Below are positions 44,957 through 54,572 of a DNA stretch of 64,000 bases, piece by piece. This DNA comes from Acinetobacter lwoffii. Its GTDB lineage: Bacteria > Pseudomonadota > Gammaproteobacteria > Pseudomonadales > Moraxellaceae. The DNA lies in NCBI RefSeq assembly GCF_024129735.1, contig NZ_JAMXXK010000001.1:62001-126000 (forward strand), in the 5' to 3' direction. The notes beneath the pieces are model-generated. The model was not told the DNA's origin. It searched no databases and worked only from the letters and a program-made list of their open reading frames with translations. The translations under genes and the position numbers were made by a program. Numbering within the stretch: the first letter of the stretch is position 1; each line of letters begins with the position of its first letter.

Positions 44957-46000
44957 TTAATAATAAGTTTTGCTGCCATGTGCATGCAGAAAGGCAGGAA
45001 TCAGTCCCGTGAGTGCAGCACGAATATCAGCACGCTCATTGATTAACTGATGCGAACCTTCTTCCAGCATCAGCAAAGTCTGGAGCCGGAATTTACGTCG
45101 GATAAATTCGATATTATAACGCCAGTCCACAGTCTGATCCTGTGCACCCTGTGCCAGCCACACCGGAATACGACAAGCCGGACGCGCTTCCATTTCCAGC
45201 ATCCAGCGTGACATCGCTAAAATCCAGTCCATGCCCATCATTCGCGGTTGTAATGGATCTTTAAGCCGGATAAAACGCAAAAACTCGGGATTATGGTTAT
45301 TACGTCTAAAATGCCGGGGAACTTCACGTTTGATTCGACTAATAATGCCCAATCCGACCGAATTATGCCACCAAGCAGTTTTGGCGGGACGAATCAATGG
45401 TGATAACAGCAGAACTCGTTCCACAAAAGGATTTTCGCGACGCTGCGCAAATTCCAGTAAATGGTGCATCCAGATCGCACCGCCGGTACTCTGCCCGATG
45501 CCAACCCAAGGTTTCGATAGTTGTGAGGCGTGCTGCACATAACGATGCACGGCATGTAAAACCTGCTGATAATGATCAAAATTCTGAATGCTGGCAGGTG
45601 AACCATCACTAAGACCATGTCCAGGCAGATCATAGGTCAATACACTAAAACCCTGTTCCAAAAGCTCTTTGACAATGGGCTGATAAATACCGCTATGTTC
45701 CAGATAACCATGCAGCAAAAAAGCGGTTCCCTGGATCTTGTCAAAGCGGGTATTTTCCAGATTCGGTTCAAACACCTGTACATGCAACCTGAATAAAGGC
45801 ATCTGTACATAGCCCTGCCAGTGTTTGCAATCCAGCAAATCAAAACCATAAAGCTTGCGATAGGACTGCAGATCAATCGGCGGTTCATCACTACGATTCA
45901 AGTTTAAAGGTGGCAAGAGTTGAGGCGTAACATCCCGACTCGGAATGGGTAAATCCAGCTGTTTCAGAATGGTGGGATTTAAAAATGGGATATCAGACAT
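44957..46000 (-). CDS. Alpha/beta hydrolase (monoacylglycerol-lipase/S33-like)
   Basis: 347 residues. An N-terminal region of about 85 residues precedes the fold: AFLLHGYLEHSGIYQ (oxyanion), VLTYDLPGHGLSDG, nucleophile Ser in GIGQSTGGAIW, catalytic Asp in LAQGAQDQTVDW and His in EEGSHQLINE. The pattern is that of Hydrolase_4 (monoglyceride lipase or lysophospholipase). Its start overlaps the stop of the YdcF-like gene by one base (TAATG); last gene of a four-gene minus operon. Confidence 0.9.
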   Translation of the reverse strand: MSDIPFLNPTILKQLDLPIPSRDVTPQLLPPLNLNRSDEPPIDLQSYRKLYGFDLLDCKHWQGYVQMPLFRLHVQVFEPNLENTRFDKIQGTAFLLHGYLEHSGIYQPIVKELLEQGFSVLTYDLPGHGLSDGSPASIQNFDHYQQVLHAVHRYVQHASQLSKPWVGIGQSTGGAIWMHHLLEFAQRRENPFVERVLLLSPLIRPAKTAWWHNSVGLGIISRIKREVPRHFRRNNHNPEFLRFIRLKDPLQPRMMGMDWILAMSRWMLEMEARPACRIPVWLAQGAQDQTVDWRYNIEFIRRKFRLQTLLMLEEGSHQLINERADIRAALTGLIPAFLHAHGSKTYY

Positions 46001-47139
46001 TATGGCACCTCCCGACAGTCACTGGATCCAAACCACATATCGCGCATGGTCGCCAACATTTCATAATTGGCACGACGACTGTGATCATAATTTTGTGCAC
46101 TTGGACGCCATCGTGTCAATGGCGTTGGCATCGGCGCTTCTACCGGAATGGTTTGTATGCCATTTAACGCAAATAAACGGCGGGTACGCGGCATATGATA
46201 ACGATCCGTAATCAGAATCACTGTAGGCGCTCCACCTTTCTTTTGTAATAATAATGAACTGAAACGGGTATTTTCACAGGTGTTCATGCTGCGATCTTCC
46301 AGTAATTTGGCATCGACACCATGATTTTTTAACCAGCGCTGCATATACGGCGCTTCGACCCCACTCAGAACAATCGGCAACTGATAATGTTTCTCTACTG
46401 CCAGCGTAGTTTCCAGACGTAGTCGCGTATAGTTATTGACGATGATCTCTTTGCCTTGGTCATCTAGGGTTAAGCCACCACCCAATACCACAATGGCATA
46501 AGGTTGGGAGCTATTCGCCGGTTTAGCCTGCTGTTGCTCTTGTAGTAAAGCCAAGTCCTGCTGGATTTCCTCTCCATCGGTTTCCTGTACCGAACTGGCT
46601 TCACCCTGCTCAAGTGGATGCGTCGTCAGAAACTCCATATATTGCTCAATGCGTTCCTTATTTTCACTACTGTCCCACTCCAGCAATTCCCGGACATTGG
46701 CTGTCGGATCGGCTGGTTCTGCATCTTCCTGTGAGGACAATAAGGGCACCTGAGCAGGTGGACTTTGCTCTGCTTTTTGATCTTGCTGTTCGCGCTGATA
46801 TTCTTCAATCACCTGCTGCAGTGCTTTATAACGTGCCTGAATCAACATGAGGTTGGCCGAGTTATTTTGCTGGATATCCTGTTCCATGACCTTTAAATAC
46901 GCCTGACGGGCAATCCACAAATCAGAGCCAGGTTCCAGATTTTCATGTTCGCTGAGTGCAGCCATTTTCTGGCTTTGAGCCGCGACTTCATTTAGCTCTA
47001 AGGAGACAAACTGGTTTAAGCCCTTGACGATCATTTTTGAGTAAAAAGGCGTATAAACCAACACCAGTAGACAGCCGCATAGCACAAACAGTCCAGTGAC
47101 AATTTGTAGCAAACGTACCATCCAATGGGTGTTTTTCAT
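46000..47139 (-). CDS. YdcF/DUF218-type membrane protein with long helical insert
   Basis: 379 residues. One N-terminal membrane helix (about 7-30), then about 180 residues that are Gln/Glu-rich and likely coiled-coil or disordered (QQEYQREQQDQKAEQ-like composition), then the DUF218 domain (YAIVVLGGGLTLDDQGKE, LSGVEAPYMQRWLKNHGV, ENTRFSSLLL, ILITDRYHMPRTRRLF). DUF218 proteins include SanA and ElyC, linked to envelope integrity and lipid carrier use. Placed one base after murB, which supports an envelope role (inferred). Confidence 0.85.
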   Translation of the reverse strand: MKNTHWMVRLLQIVTGLFVLCGCLLVLVYTPFYSKMIVKGLNQFVSLELNEVAAQSQKMAALSEHENLEPGSDLWIARQAYLKVMEQDIQQNNSANLMLIQARYKALQQVIEEYQREQQDQKAEQSPPAQVPLLSSQEDAEPADPTANVRELLEWDSSENKERIEQYMEFLTTHPLEQGEASSVQETDGEEIQQDLALLQEQQQAKPANSSQPYAIVVLGGGLTLDDQGKEIIVNNYTRLRLETTLAVEKHYQLPIVLSGVEAPYMQRWLKNHGVDAKLLEDRSMNTCENTRFSSLLLQKKGGAPTVILITDRYHMPRTRRLFALNGIQTIPVEAPMPTPLTRWRPSAQNYDHSRRANYEMLATMRDMWFGSSDCREVP

Positions 47140-47140
47140 G

Positions 47141-48181
47141 TTATTCCTCTTCCTGATGAGAACGGATCAAGCCATTTTTATCGAACAATACAGGTTCAGG
47201 CTCCAGCATTAGACTAAATTTTTCCCAAACTGACTGTTGTACTGCACGATACGTTTTACGGACATCGGTGAGAGAGGCCTGACCATAATTCACCAACACC
47301 AGCGCCTGTTTATGAAACATGCCAACAGGCCCCAACTGTTTACCCTTCCAGCCCGCCTGATCAATCAACCAGCCTGCTGCCAGTTTAACTTGAGCATTGG
47401 TTTGCTGGTAATGGGGTAAATTCGGGAAAGATACAGCAATTTGGTCAAAGACCGCCTGATCAACCACCGGATTTTTAAAGAAGCTGCCCACGTTGGGAAA
47501 TTCTTGTGGATCAGGCAATTTACTCTGGCGAATCTGGATGACCTGTTGCTGCAAGTTTTCTGCTGTGAGCTGATCACCGACCGCAGTCTTCAGATCACCA
47601 TAATTCAGTTTCAAATCTGGCTGTTTAAGTAATCTAAAAGTCACATGGGTAATCACATAACGATTGGGATCATCTTTAAAAATACTATGCCGGTAGGCAA
47701 ACTGACAATCTGCTGCCTGAATCGAAGCAAACTGTTTCAATTGTCGGTCATAGACCTCAACAGAATCGATGAATTCTCCGACTTCGACACCATAAGCGCC
47801 AATATTCTGTACTGGCGATGCACCGACCCGACCCGGAATTAAAGCTAGATTCTGTAGGCCATATAAACTTTGTGCCGTGGTCCAGAGCACGAAGTCATGC
47901 CAGCCTTGTCCGCCGCCTACACGTAAACGTTGCGACTGATCATCAGCATCCAGCATTTCAATGCCTTGAATATCCATATGCAGAACTAGCGCATCAATCT
48001 GCTCCGGCAACAACATATTACTGCCGCCTGACAGGATCAGCACATTGAGTTGCTGTTGTTCAGCAAAATCCAGTGCAGCCAGCAGATCAGCGGTTGATTG
48101 AATCTGAGCATAGTGCGAAGCAACTGCTTCTAAATTTAAGGTATTAAAAGGTTTAAGTTGAACCTGGGTTTGAATCTGCAT
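47141..48181 (-). CDS. murB: UDP-N-acetylenolpyruvoylglucosamine reductase
   Basis: 346 residues of the type I (E. coli-like) MurB. FAD-binding [30 protein letters not shown], the catalytic Ser in NVGSFFKNP and the late Glu in LEPEPVLF. It reduces UDP-GlcNAc-enolpyruvate to UDP-MurNAc. It starts 3 bases after the phosphatase gene. Confidence 0.97.
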   Translation of the reverse strand: MQIQTQVQLKPFNTLNLEAVASHYAQIQSTADLLAALDFAEQQQLNVLILSGGSNMLLPEQIDALVLHMDIQGIEMLDADDQSQRLRVGGGQGWHDFVLWTTAQSLYGLQNLALIPGRVGASPVQNIGAYGVEVGEFIDSVEVYDRQLKQFASIQAADCQFAYRHSIFKDDPNRYVITHVTFRLLKQPDLKLNYGDLKTAVGDQLTAENLQQQVIQIRQSKLPDPQEFPNVGSFFKNPVVDQAVFDQIAVSFPNLPHYQQTNAQVKLAAGWLIDQAGWKGKQLGPVGMFHKQALVLVNYGQASLTDVRKTYRAVQQSVWEKFSLMLEPEPVLFDKNGLIRSHQEEE

Positions 48182-48184
48182 CGC

Positions 48185-48691
48185 TTAAACCTTGTGTAAA
48201 TTCTGTTTAAAAATCTCAATCCAGGCCTGGCTGCTGGACTCACACTGATCAAGCACCCGTTCAAAGCCATCCGCTTCGCCATAATAGGGATCCGGTAAGG
48301 CCTGTTTCGGATAGGTCTGATCATGCTCACTCATCAATGCCACACGTGCACGTACATGACCAAACTGAGTTTCTGCCAGACGCTGTATGTTCTGGATATT
48401 GGATAAATTCTCCAGATCCATCGCCAGAATCAGATCATAATCAATAAAATCGTGTGGAATGAGTTGACGTGCGCGAAGTGCTGAAAGGTCATAGCCACGT
48501 TTTAGTGCATGCTTCTGGCTACGCAAGTCCGGTGCCTTGCCGGGATGATAATTACTGGTTCCGGCAGAGTCGACCACAATGTTCAGTTGCTGTTCATCAC
48601 AATAATGTCTGAGTACAACTTCTGCCGTGGGAGAGCGGCAAATATTTCCCAAACAAACACATAACACCTTGTATGGCGTTCTGGATGACAT
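48185..48691 (-). CDS. Low-molecular-weight protein-tyrosine-phosphatase
   Basis: 168 residues from the ATG at 48691 (GAGG 6 bases upstream). The active-site loop C13-LGNIC-R19-S, the conserved NYHPGKAPDLRS and the catalytic Asp in LPDPYYGEADGF are all present. First gene of the operon with murB. Such phosphatases often serve capsule systems as Wzb partners of Wzc kinases, but no capsule gene is adjacent. Confidence 0.93.
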   Translation of the reverse strand: MSSRTPYKVLCVCLGNICRSPTAEVVLRHYCDEQQLNIVVDSAGTSNYHPGKAPDLRSQKHALKRGYDLSALRARQLIPHDFIDYDLILAMDLENLSNIQNIQRLAETQFGHVRARVALMSEHDQTYPKQALPDPYYGEADGFERVLDQCESSSQAWIEIFKQNLHKV

Positions 48692-48811
48692 AAACAACCT
48701 CAGAGCTACTTTATTTTAAGGATTCTTATGTTAAGTTATTTATATACTGATTCCTATCTTACAACCATAGAATAATCTCGTATTTGCAATAAAAAAATCA
48801 AGGATATCGCC

Positions 48812-49972
48812 ATGAATCGTTTTCAGTTTCAAACCGTCCCCAATATCATTGCCGGACTAGGCACGATTCAGGAATTATTTAAAATTCTAAAAAATGGCCG
48901 TTATCGCCGTCTTCTACTGGTGACTGACCCGGGTATGCTGAAGGAGCAATTACATCTGCCGATTCTGGATATTATTGAATCTGCCGGACTGGAGTATGTG
49001 ATTTACTCGGATGTTCAGGCCGATCCGCCCGATACAGTGGTGCTTGAAGCGGTGGCTTTTGCAAAACAGGAAAATATTGATGTGGTGCTGGGCTTTGGTG
49101 GTGGCAGCTCGATGGATGTGGCCAAACTCATTGCAATTTTGGCGCATCCTGAACAGCATCAGACATTGTCTGATCTGTATGGCGTTGATAATGCCACCGG
49201 ACCGCGTTTAGCTTTAATTCTGGTACCAACTACGGCTGGAACAGGTTCAGAAGTGACGCCGATTTCGATTGTCACCACAGGTGAAACCACTAAAACCGGT
49301 ATTGTGGCACCGATCCTTTTTGCAGATATTGCCATTCTGGATGCAACATTTACCCAGAATCTTCCAGCACAGATCACTGCCGCCACCGGCATTGATGCCA
49401 TGGTACATGCCATTGAAGCCTATACCTCAAAACACAAGAAAAATCCTTATTCGGATATGCTGGCCAAACAGGCTTTAAGATTACTGAATGCCAATCTGCA
49501 ACGTGTACTGCAAAACGGTCATGATTTAGATGCCCGCCAAAATATGCTGGTCGGTTCCATGCTGGCCGGACAAGCCTTTGCCAATGCACCAGTCGCTGCC
49601 GTACATGCGCTGGCTTATCCACTGGGTGGACATTTTCATCTTTCGCATGGGCATAGCAATGCACTGGTTCTAACTGAAGTATTAAAGTTTAATGCGCCAG
49701 CAGCCAAACAGCTCTATGCGGAATTGATGACCTGGCTGGATCCCCGTAGTAAAGGTTGCCATGATGGCCTGACCGATCTGTTTATTGATCATTTTAATAA
49801 TCATCTGATGCAAAGCGGTTTGACTCTAAAACTAAATCAGTTGAATGTTCCAGAACATATGCTGCAGGTGATGGCAGAAGATGCGATGCAACAAAGCCGG
49901 CTGTTGCAGAATAATCCACGTGAACTCAAGGTGGAGGATGCTTATCAGATTTATCAGGCGATCTATTCCTAG
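48812..49972 (+). CDS. Iron-containing alcohol dehydrogenase
   Basis: 386 residues of the group III ADH family. NAD-binding GFGGGSSMDVAKL, PTTAGTGSEVTP, the metal ligands in TGIDAMVHAIEAY (Asp and His) and in AAVHALAYPLGGHFHLSHGHSNA (two His). The substrate is unknown. AAGGA precedes the ATG. Confidence 0.93.
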   Translation: MNRFQFQTVPNIIAGLGTIQELFKILKNGRYRRLLLVTDPGMLKEQLHLPILDIIESAGLEYVIYSDVQADPPDTVVLEAVAFAKQENIDVVLGFGGGSSMDVAKLIAILAHPEQHQTLSDLYGVDNATGPRLALILVPTTAGTGSEVTPISIVTTGETTKTGIVAPILFADIAILDATFTQNLPAQITAATGIDAMVHAIEAYTSKHKKNPYSDMLAKQALRLLNANLQRVLQNGHDLDARQNMLVGSMLAGQAFANAPVAAVHALAYPLGGHFHLSHGHSNALVLTEVLKFNAPAAKQLYAELMTWLDPRSKGCHDGLTDLFIDHFNNHLMQSGLTLKLNQLNVPEHMLQVMAEDAMQQSRLLQNNPRELKVEDAYQIYQAIYS

Positions 49973-50016
49973 ATCAATTTCCACCTAAGCCTTATCTAGC
50001 TGAGGACTGAATAGTG

Positions 50017-50451
50017 ATGAAAGCCACCATCAAACAGCGTGAACACTATACTTTTTTCCTGCCCATTCAAACCCGTTGGGCAGACAATGATCTGTACGGC
50101 CATGTCAACAATGTGACTTATTACAGTTATTTTGATACCGCCGCCAATGCCCTGCTGATTCAGGAGGCTGATTTTGATCCTAAATATTCCCCGATGATTG
50201 GGCTGGTGGTCAGCTCCAACTGTCAATTTAATCAGGAACTGTCTTATCCGGAAATTATTGAAGTAGGCGTGGCCATTGAAAGTATGGGAAATTCATCGCT
50301 CAGCTATGATCTGGCTATTTTTAAACGCAACTCGGATACAGCCGCTGCGCAAGGTAATTTCGTCCATGTATTTGTTGATCGTGAAACACGAAAAAGCACC
50401 CCAATTCCAGTCGAAATGCGGGATGCTTTATCGCGATTTGTTGTGACTTAA
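50017..50451 (+). CDS. Acyl-CoA thioesterase, hotdog fold (4HBT)
   Basis: About 144 residues. The 4HBT motif is present: QTRWADNDLYGHVNNVTYYSYFDTA with the catalytic Asp, then the second strand and helix. A GTG one codon upstream (50014) is an equally possible start given AGGA at 50003-50006. It follows the alcohol dehydrogenase by 44 bases and may be co-transcribed. The substrate is not known. Confidence 0.88.
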   Translation: MKATIKQREHYTFFLPIQTRWADNDLYGHVNNVTYYSYFDTAANALLIQEADFDPKYSPMIGLVVSSNCQFNQELSYPEIIEVGVAIESMGNSSLSYDLAIFKRNSDTAAAQGNFVHVFVDRETRKSTPIPVEMRDALSRFVVT

Positions 50452-50459
50452 AATCCAGC

Positions 50460-52592
50460 CTATTTCAGCTGAATATTTTGCAGTTCACCGTCAAACTGCT
50501 GTAACAGATTGCGTACTGCCGGTTCAGCATGTAACAATTCTTCGGCACGTTTAAAGGCACGTGCCTTACGCTGATGCTGCATGGTATATGGCGTTAACTG
50601 GTCCACATTTTCAAATTTCACCTGGAAATTGGTTTGCGGCCATTGCTGTTGCAAAGCAGCTTCCAGATGATGTTGCAACTGGGTCAGCAACTGCTGGTAC
50701 TGTTCAGGAATATGGAAAACGGATTCGCCATTCATCTGACCAGTCATGATGCCATACTGCGCCAGTTCCTGTACCGCTGGAGAAAGCTGGCTATTACGGA
50801 ACCAGTATTCCCATTTTTCTACGCTCCACTCGCCTTCTAAGGTTTGCTCAGGTATTTTTAAAATATCCTGTGGCATCAGATTCTGCGTATTTACATCTTG
50901 GGAAATATCTTCCAGCAAAGCTGTCTGTGCAACTGGCTGAACCGGAGCTGTGTTTTCAAGAGCAGGCTGAGCAATCGAATCCTGTGAAAGTTCCAATTCC
51001 GGTGCAGCAAGACTAAATTCCTCATCAGCAGGCATACTGTCTTGTGCTGGCTCGGTAGGGATGACAGCATCTGCAGGAATAAACTCTTCAAGCAGGAAAT
51101 CATCCGAACTGTTGCTGGTAGCAGGTGCTTCTGGCGTACTCTTGATTTCATCAAAACCAAATAGGCCTTTGTCATCATTTGGATCAAAAACAATTTGATC
51201 ACTAGACCGCACTTCTTCAATCACTGTTTGAGTTGCTACAGGCTGGACAGGTTCAGGCGCATTGATGCTGGTTGGCTCGTCTTCATCCAAAAAATCATCC
51301 GAAGAAGGTTCAGACGCTGATGCGACATCAATCTCCTCATCTGTCTCATCGTCCAGAGAAAAATCATCAAATACCATTTCTGCTTCAAATGCTTGTGTTT
51401 CTACTGATTCAGATTGCAATTGTGTCTGAACGGGCTGCTGTAGGCGTGTGGTATGGGGCGCTGCGTGTTGCGGTGCAGTCTCCTGCATCACCGGAATTTC
51501 GCTTGGCTGTAAGGGACGGAATGCCAGTAAGCGTAGCACCGTCATCTCAAAGCCTTGCTCTTGGGTGACGACGAGTTGCAAGTCAGCACGTCCTTTACAG
51601 GCGATTTGATAATAAAGTTGTAGATCCTGAGCAGAAATCAGGCCGGATAACTGCATGATCTTTTGATTGATCTCAGCACTATATTTCAGGCTTAAATCTG
51701 GTAAATATTGCAATAAGGCCAGTTCATGCAACGTCGAAATCAACTGGTCGAGCACCAGTGACACATCCAGAGCTTGCTGACGGAACTGTAGCAATAACTG
51801 ACTAACCTGCGCTTTCTGATTCTGGTGAATCGCCAGAATCAGATCATAAATAATAGTACGGTCAATCAGCCCTAGCATGTCTTTAACATCCTGATGCTGA
51901 ATCGCTCCTTGACCATAGGCAATCGCCTGATCGGTCAACGACAAGGCATCACGTAATGAACCTTGCGCAGATTCAGCAATCTGCCAGATGGCATCCTGAT
52001 CAGACTGAATGCTTTCTTTGCTAAGAATATGGCCCAGATGATCAGTAATTTCATCGACTGCCAATGGACGCAAAGTAAATTGCAGACAGCGAGAAATTAC
52101 GGTAATGGGTAGTTTTTGCGGATCGGTGGTTGCAAACAAGAATTTGACATGTTCTGGCGGTTCTTCCAGCGTCTTTAACAGCGCATTGAAAGAATGCGTG
52201 GAGAGCATGTGCACTTCATCGATCAGGTAGACTTTAAAGCGACCTTGAGTCGGTGCATAAGGCACATTGTCGAGCAACTCACGTGTATCTTCCACCTTGG
52301 TGCGGGACGCCGCATCAATTTCAATCAGGTCAATAAAACGACCTTCATTGACTGCGGTACAGGTTGCACACACTTCACATGGGGTCGAAGTAATACCGGT
52401 TTCGCAGTTCAAGCACTTCGCCAAAATACGTGCAATCGTGGTTTTTCCGACACCACGCGTTCCTGTAAACAAATAGGCATGATGCAAACGGCCACGTTCG
52501 AGCGCGCTGGTTAAAGCACGTGATACATGGTTTTGCCCCACCAATTCATTGAAATTACGAGGACGGTATTTTCGCGCAAGTACTTGATACAT
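50460..52592 (-). CDS. dnaX: DNA polymerase III subunits gamma and tau
   Basis: 710 residues. N-terminal clamp-loader AAA+ ATPase (Walker A GTRGVGKTTIARILAK, zinc module CLNCETGITSTPCEVCATC, DEVHMLSTHSFNALLKTLEEPPEHVKFLFAT, sensor SRC), then a collar domain to about residue 365, an Asp/Glu/Ser-rich linker of about 180 residues and a C-terminal tau domain. I found no A AAA AAG slippery site, so I see no sign of E. coli-type frameshifting for gamma. AGGAGC precedes the ATG. No recR/ybaB follows. Confidence 0.96.
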   Translation of the reverse strand: MYQVLARKYRPRNFNELVGQNHVSRALTSALERGRLHHAYLFTGTRGVGKTTIARILAKCLNCETGITSTPCEVCATCTAVNEGRFIDLIEIDAASRTKVEDTRELLDNVPYAPTQGRFKVYLIDEVHMLSTHSFNALLKTLEEPPEHVKFLFATTDPQKLPITVISRCLQFTLRPLAVDEITDHLGHILSKESIQSDQDAIWQIAESAQGSLRDALSLTDQAIAYGQGAIQHQDVKDMLGLIDRTIIYDLILAIHQNQKAQVSQLLLQFRQQALDVSLVLDQLISTLHELALLQYLPDLSLKYSAEINQKIMQLSGLISAQDLQLYYQIACKGRADLQLVVTQEQGFEMTVLRLLAFRPLQPSEIPVMQETAPQHAAPHTTRLQQPVQTQLQSESVETQAFEAEMVFDDFSLDDETDEEIDVASASEPSSDDFLDEDEPTSINAPEPVQPVATQTVIEEVRSSDQIVFDPNDDKGLFGFDEIKSTPEAPATSNSSDDFLLEEFIPADAVIPTEPAQDSMPADEEFSLAAPELELSQDSIAQPALENTAPVQPVAQTALLEDISQDVNTQNLMPQDILKIPEQTLEGEWSVEKWEYWFRNSQLSPAVQELAQYGIMTGQMNGESVFHIPEQYQQLLTQLQHHLEAALQQQWPQTNFQVKFENVDQLTPYTMQHQRKARAFKRAEELLHAEPAVRNLLQQFDGELQNIQLK

Positions 52593-52660
52593 GTATGCTC
52601 CTTTTTACAGGTCTAAGCATACTGTTTTTTTATGAAATAGTGAAATGAATGTCGGTTTAT

Positions 52661-52702
52661 AAAAAATAAAAATCCCTTGATCAAAATCATTGAAAAAGGG
52701 AT
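52661..52702 (-). terminator. Probable terminator of the NlpE-like gene
   Basis: On the minus strand ATCCCTT ... AAGGGAT with a loop of about 17 bases, followed by a T-rich tail. Confidence 0.6.
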
Positions 52703-52725
52703 ATAAAACAAATACTTTTTTAAAA

Positions 52726-53169
52726 TTAGACCGATTCAAACAGGATAAAGTCACTTTGCATCTGGTAGCGTTTGCCTGTTTGATCTTCACGAATTTCCAG
52801 AACATGCTTTTTCAGATCGACATAGAGTAGATTCCGGGTATCGACATTCAGCAATTCAATCTTTTGTTGTGATTCATCCTGAAACCGAATATTCCCGCTC
52901 ATCGTTTCAATTTCATTATGACCACTTAAACTTTCACGCTGTAAAGTAAAGGTCTGATCTTCATTCAAAGTCAAGGCCACTGCCATGCCTGGACAGTCTT
53001 CACAACTTGAAAAGCATCCCATACATGGCGTTGTACCTTGATAATTCCCGACCCAGGCAGGAATCTGAGCTTTGGCTTCCATCACCGTTTTTGCAGCCGG
53101 CTGATTCGGCTCCTGACATCCGAACAACGCACTGCTTGCGACCAGTGGAATCACCAGCACTTTTTTCAT
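52726..53169 (-). CDS. NlpE-like lipoprotein with a Cys-rich motif
   Basis: 147 residues from the ATG at 53169; the frame is open 11 codons earlier. Lipoprotein signal with lipobox ALFGC (Cys 18). The N-terminal beta domain resembles NlpE_N ('YxGxLPCADCxG'), here YQGTTPCMGCFSSCEDCPGMAVALTL, with four Cys in place of the usual two. NlpE senses envelope or copper stress and signals to CpxA in enterobacteria; whether that link exists here is unknown. The C-terminal OB-like domain of E. coli NlpE is absent. Confidence 0.75.
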   Translation of the reverse strand: MKKVLVIPLVASSALFGCQEPNQPAAKTVMEAKAQIPAWVGNYQGTTPCMGCFSSCEDCPGMAVALTLNEDQTFTLQRESLSGHNEIETMSGNIRFQDESQQKIELLNVDTRNLLYVDLKKHVLEIREDQTGKRYQMQSDFILFESV

Positions 53170-53247
53170 TACTTCACACCATAGCCATGGACTGCGCGAC
53201 AAAATAACATATTTGTCTGATGGGCTAAACTCCCAAATCAGGGATAA

Positions 53248-54513
53248 CTAGCGCCAGCCTTTGCGGCCGGTCAGTACCGCATCCGCACAGCGCAATGTTT
53301 CCTGCGTCAGGCCCCAAAGACGATAATCTCCGGTTAATGAACCTGTCGGGAAATTATGGGTATAGGCAAAACTTAAATTCCGCTCAGGATCGCACCAGGC
53401 ACCAGAGCCATTAAACCCCATATGACCAAAACCTTTAGAGGCTTTTCCTAAAGTGAGAACACGGTGATAACCCAAACGCCAGTGCATCGGTAAAGGCATG
53501 ACCCGATCTCGTGTTTTGTATTGCATCTGACTAAGTCGCTGGAACACCTCAGGCGAAATCAGTTGCTGACCTTGCCATTCACCATGATTCGCCAGCATGG
53601 TATAGATTTTTGCCAGACTCTCTGCAGTAAAGACACCATTGGCGGAGGGAATAATCGCTTGTAGCCCCTGTTCACTAAAGAAACTAAATTTCTTCATGCC
53701 TTTGGGAATCATGGCATCCTGAAAATCCTGTGGACTCTGCCCGCTAAAGACCAAGGCTCGTTCCATCAAGTTTGGTTGCCTTGGCACAGTTTTTTTCACA
53801 GGCTGTGTTTGAGACTTGGCTGCTTTAGGCTTTAAAATAGGTAAGGCCACCCGAGCTAACTCATGCGTCGGTACGCTAAAATAAGCACCATTTAACTGTA
53901 GTGGCTGTACCAGATATTCCTGCATCAGTTCACCCAGTTTTTTACCAGTCGCTTTTTCCAGTACACCACCCACCTGCCAGCCAAAAGTCAGCGGTTGATA
54001 GGCTGCATCGGTTGCAACTCGAAAACGTGGTTCCGCTGCCGCAATCCGGTCCAGCATATGCGACCAGTCGGCCATTTCAGTGGCATCATCAATCATATTA
54101 CGGATATCAAACAATCCGCTTTGATGACTGAGCATATGTGCCAAGGTAATATTTTCTTTACCCTTTTGTGCAAATTCAGGCCAGTATTCTGTAACCAGTC
54201 GATCATAATCCAGATAACCTTGACTGACCAGAATATGCGCCAAAGTCGCCAATACGCCTTTGCCGGTGGAGTAACACAGTGACATGGTATCGGGTTGCCA
54301 GTTTTCAGTGACAGACTTTTTACCGGTATAAATATCGACGACCTTTTGTCCTTCAAAATATACCACCAGTGCAGCACCACCCTGTTCGGTACGTGCATCC
54401 TGCAAACGGCTAAACTGACGGGCAAGATCGCTAAAACGCTCATCGACGTTGCCCTGATAATTATGCTGATCAGCAAACAGATAATCTTTAATTGGCTGCA
54501 TCATTCTATCCAT
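53248..54513 (-). CDS. Serine hydrolase, class C beta-lactamase fold (esterase-like)
   Basis: 421 residues without a signal peptide. SxxK motif in CYSTGKGVLATL, the YxN-like Tyr region in YQPLTFGWQVGG, and the late HxG-like motif in GFGHMGFNGSGAW. This is the EstB/beta-lactamase-related cytosolic group, mostly esterases or peptidases rather than antibiotic-hydrolysing enzymes. Several in-frame ATGs lie within the first five codons, so the start is uncertain by a few residues. Confidence 0.85.
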   Translation of the reverse strand: MDRMMQPIKDYLFADQHNYQGNVDERFSDLARQFSRLQDARTEQGGAALVVYFEGQKVVDIYTGKKSVTENWQPDTMSLCYSTGKGVLATLAHILVSQGYLDYDRLVTEYWPEFAQKGKENITLAHMLSHQSGLFDIRNMIDDATEMADWSHMLDRIAAAEPRFRVATDAAYQPLTFGWQVGGVLEKATGKKLGELMQEYLVQPLQLNGAYFSVPTHELARVALPILKPKAAKSQTQPVKKTVPRQPNLMERALVFSGQSPQDFQDAMIPKGMKKFSFFSEQGLQAIIPSANGVFTAESLAKIYTMLANHGEWQGQQLISPEVFQRLSQMQYKTRDRVMPLPMHWRLGYHRVLTLGKASKGFGHMGFNGSGAWCDPERNLSFAYTHNFPTGSLTGDYRLWGLTQETLRCADAVLTGRKGWR

Positions 54514-54534
54514 AGAATATTGATCCCTTAAAAT

Positions 54535-54563
54535 GAAAAAGCCTAAATCGGGTTTAGGCTTTT
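54535..54563 (-). terminator. Terminator of the MaoC gene
   Basis: Stem AAAAGCCTAAA/TTTAGGCTTTT with a T-run on the minus strand, 10 bases past the stop. Confidence 0.88.
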
Positions 54564-54572
54564 GATCCAGAT

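Noticed and set aside
50460-52592. Programmed frameshift in dnaX to make gamma
   Set aside because: I could not find an A AAA AAG slippery heptamer in the gene.
53248-54513. Antibiotic beta-lactamase
   Set aside because: No signal peptide, and the motifs fit the esterase-like branch of the fold, so resistance should not be inferred.
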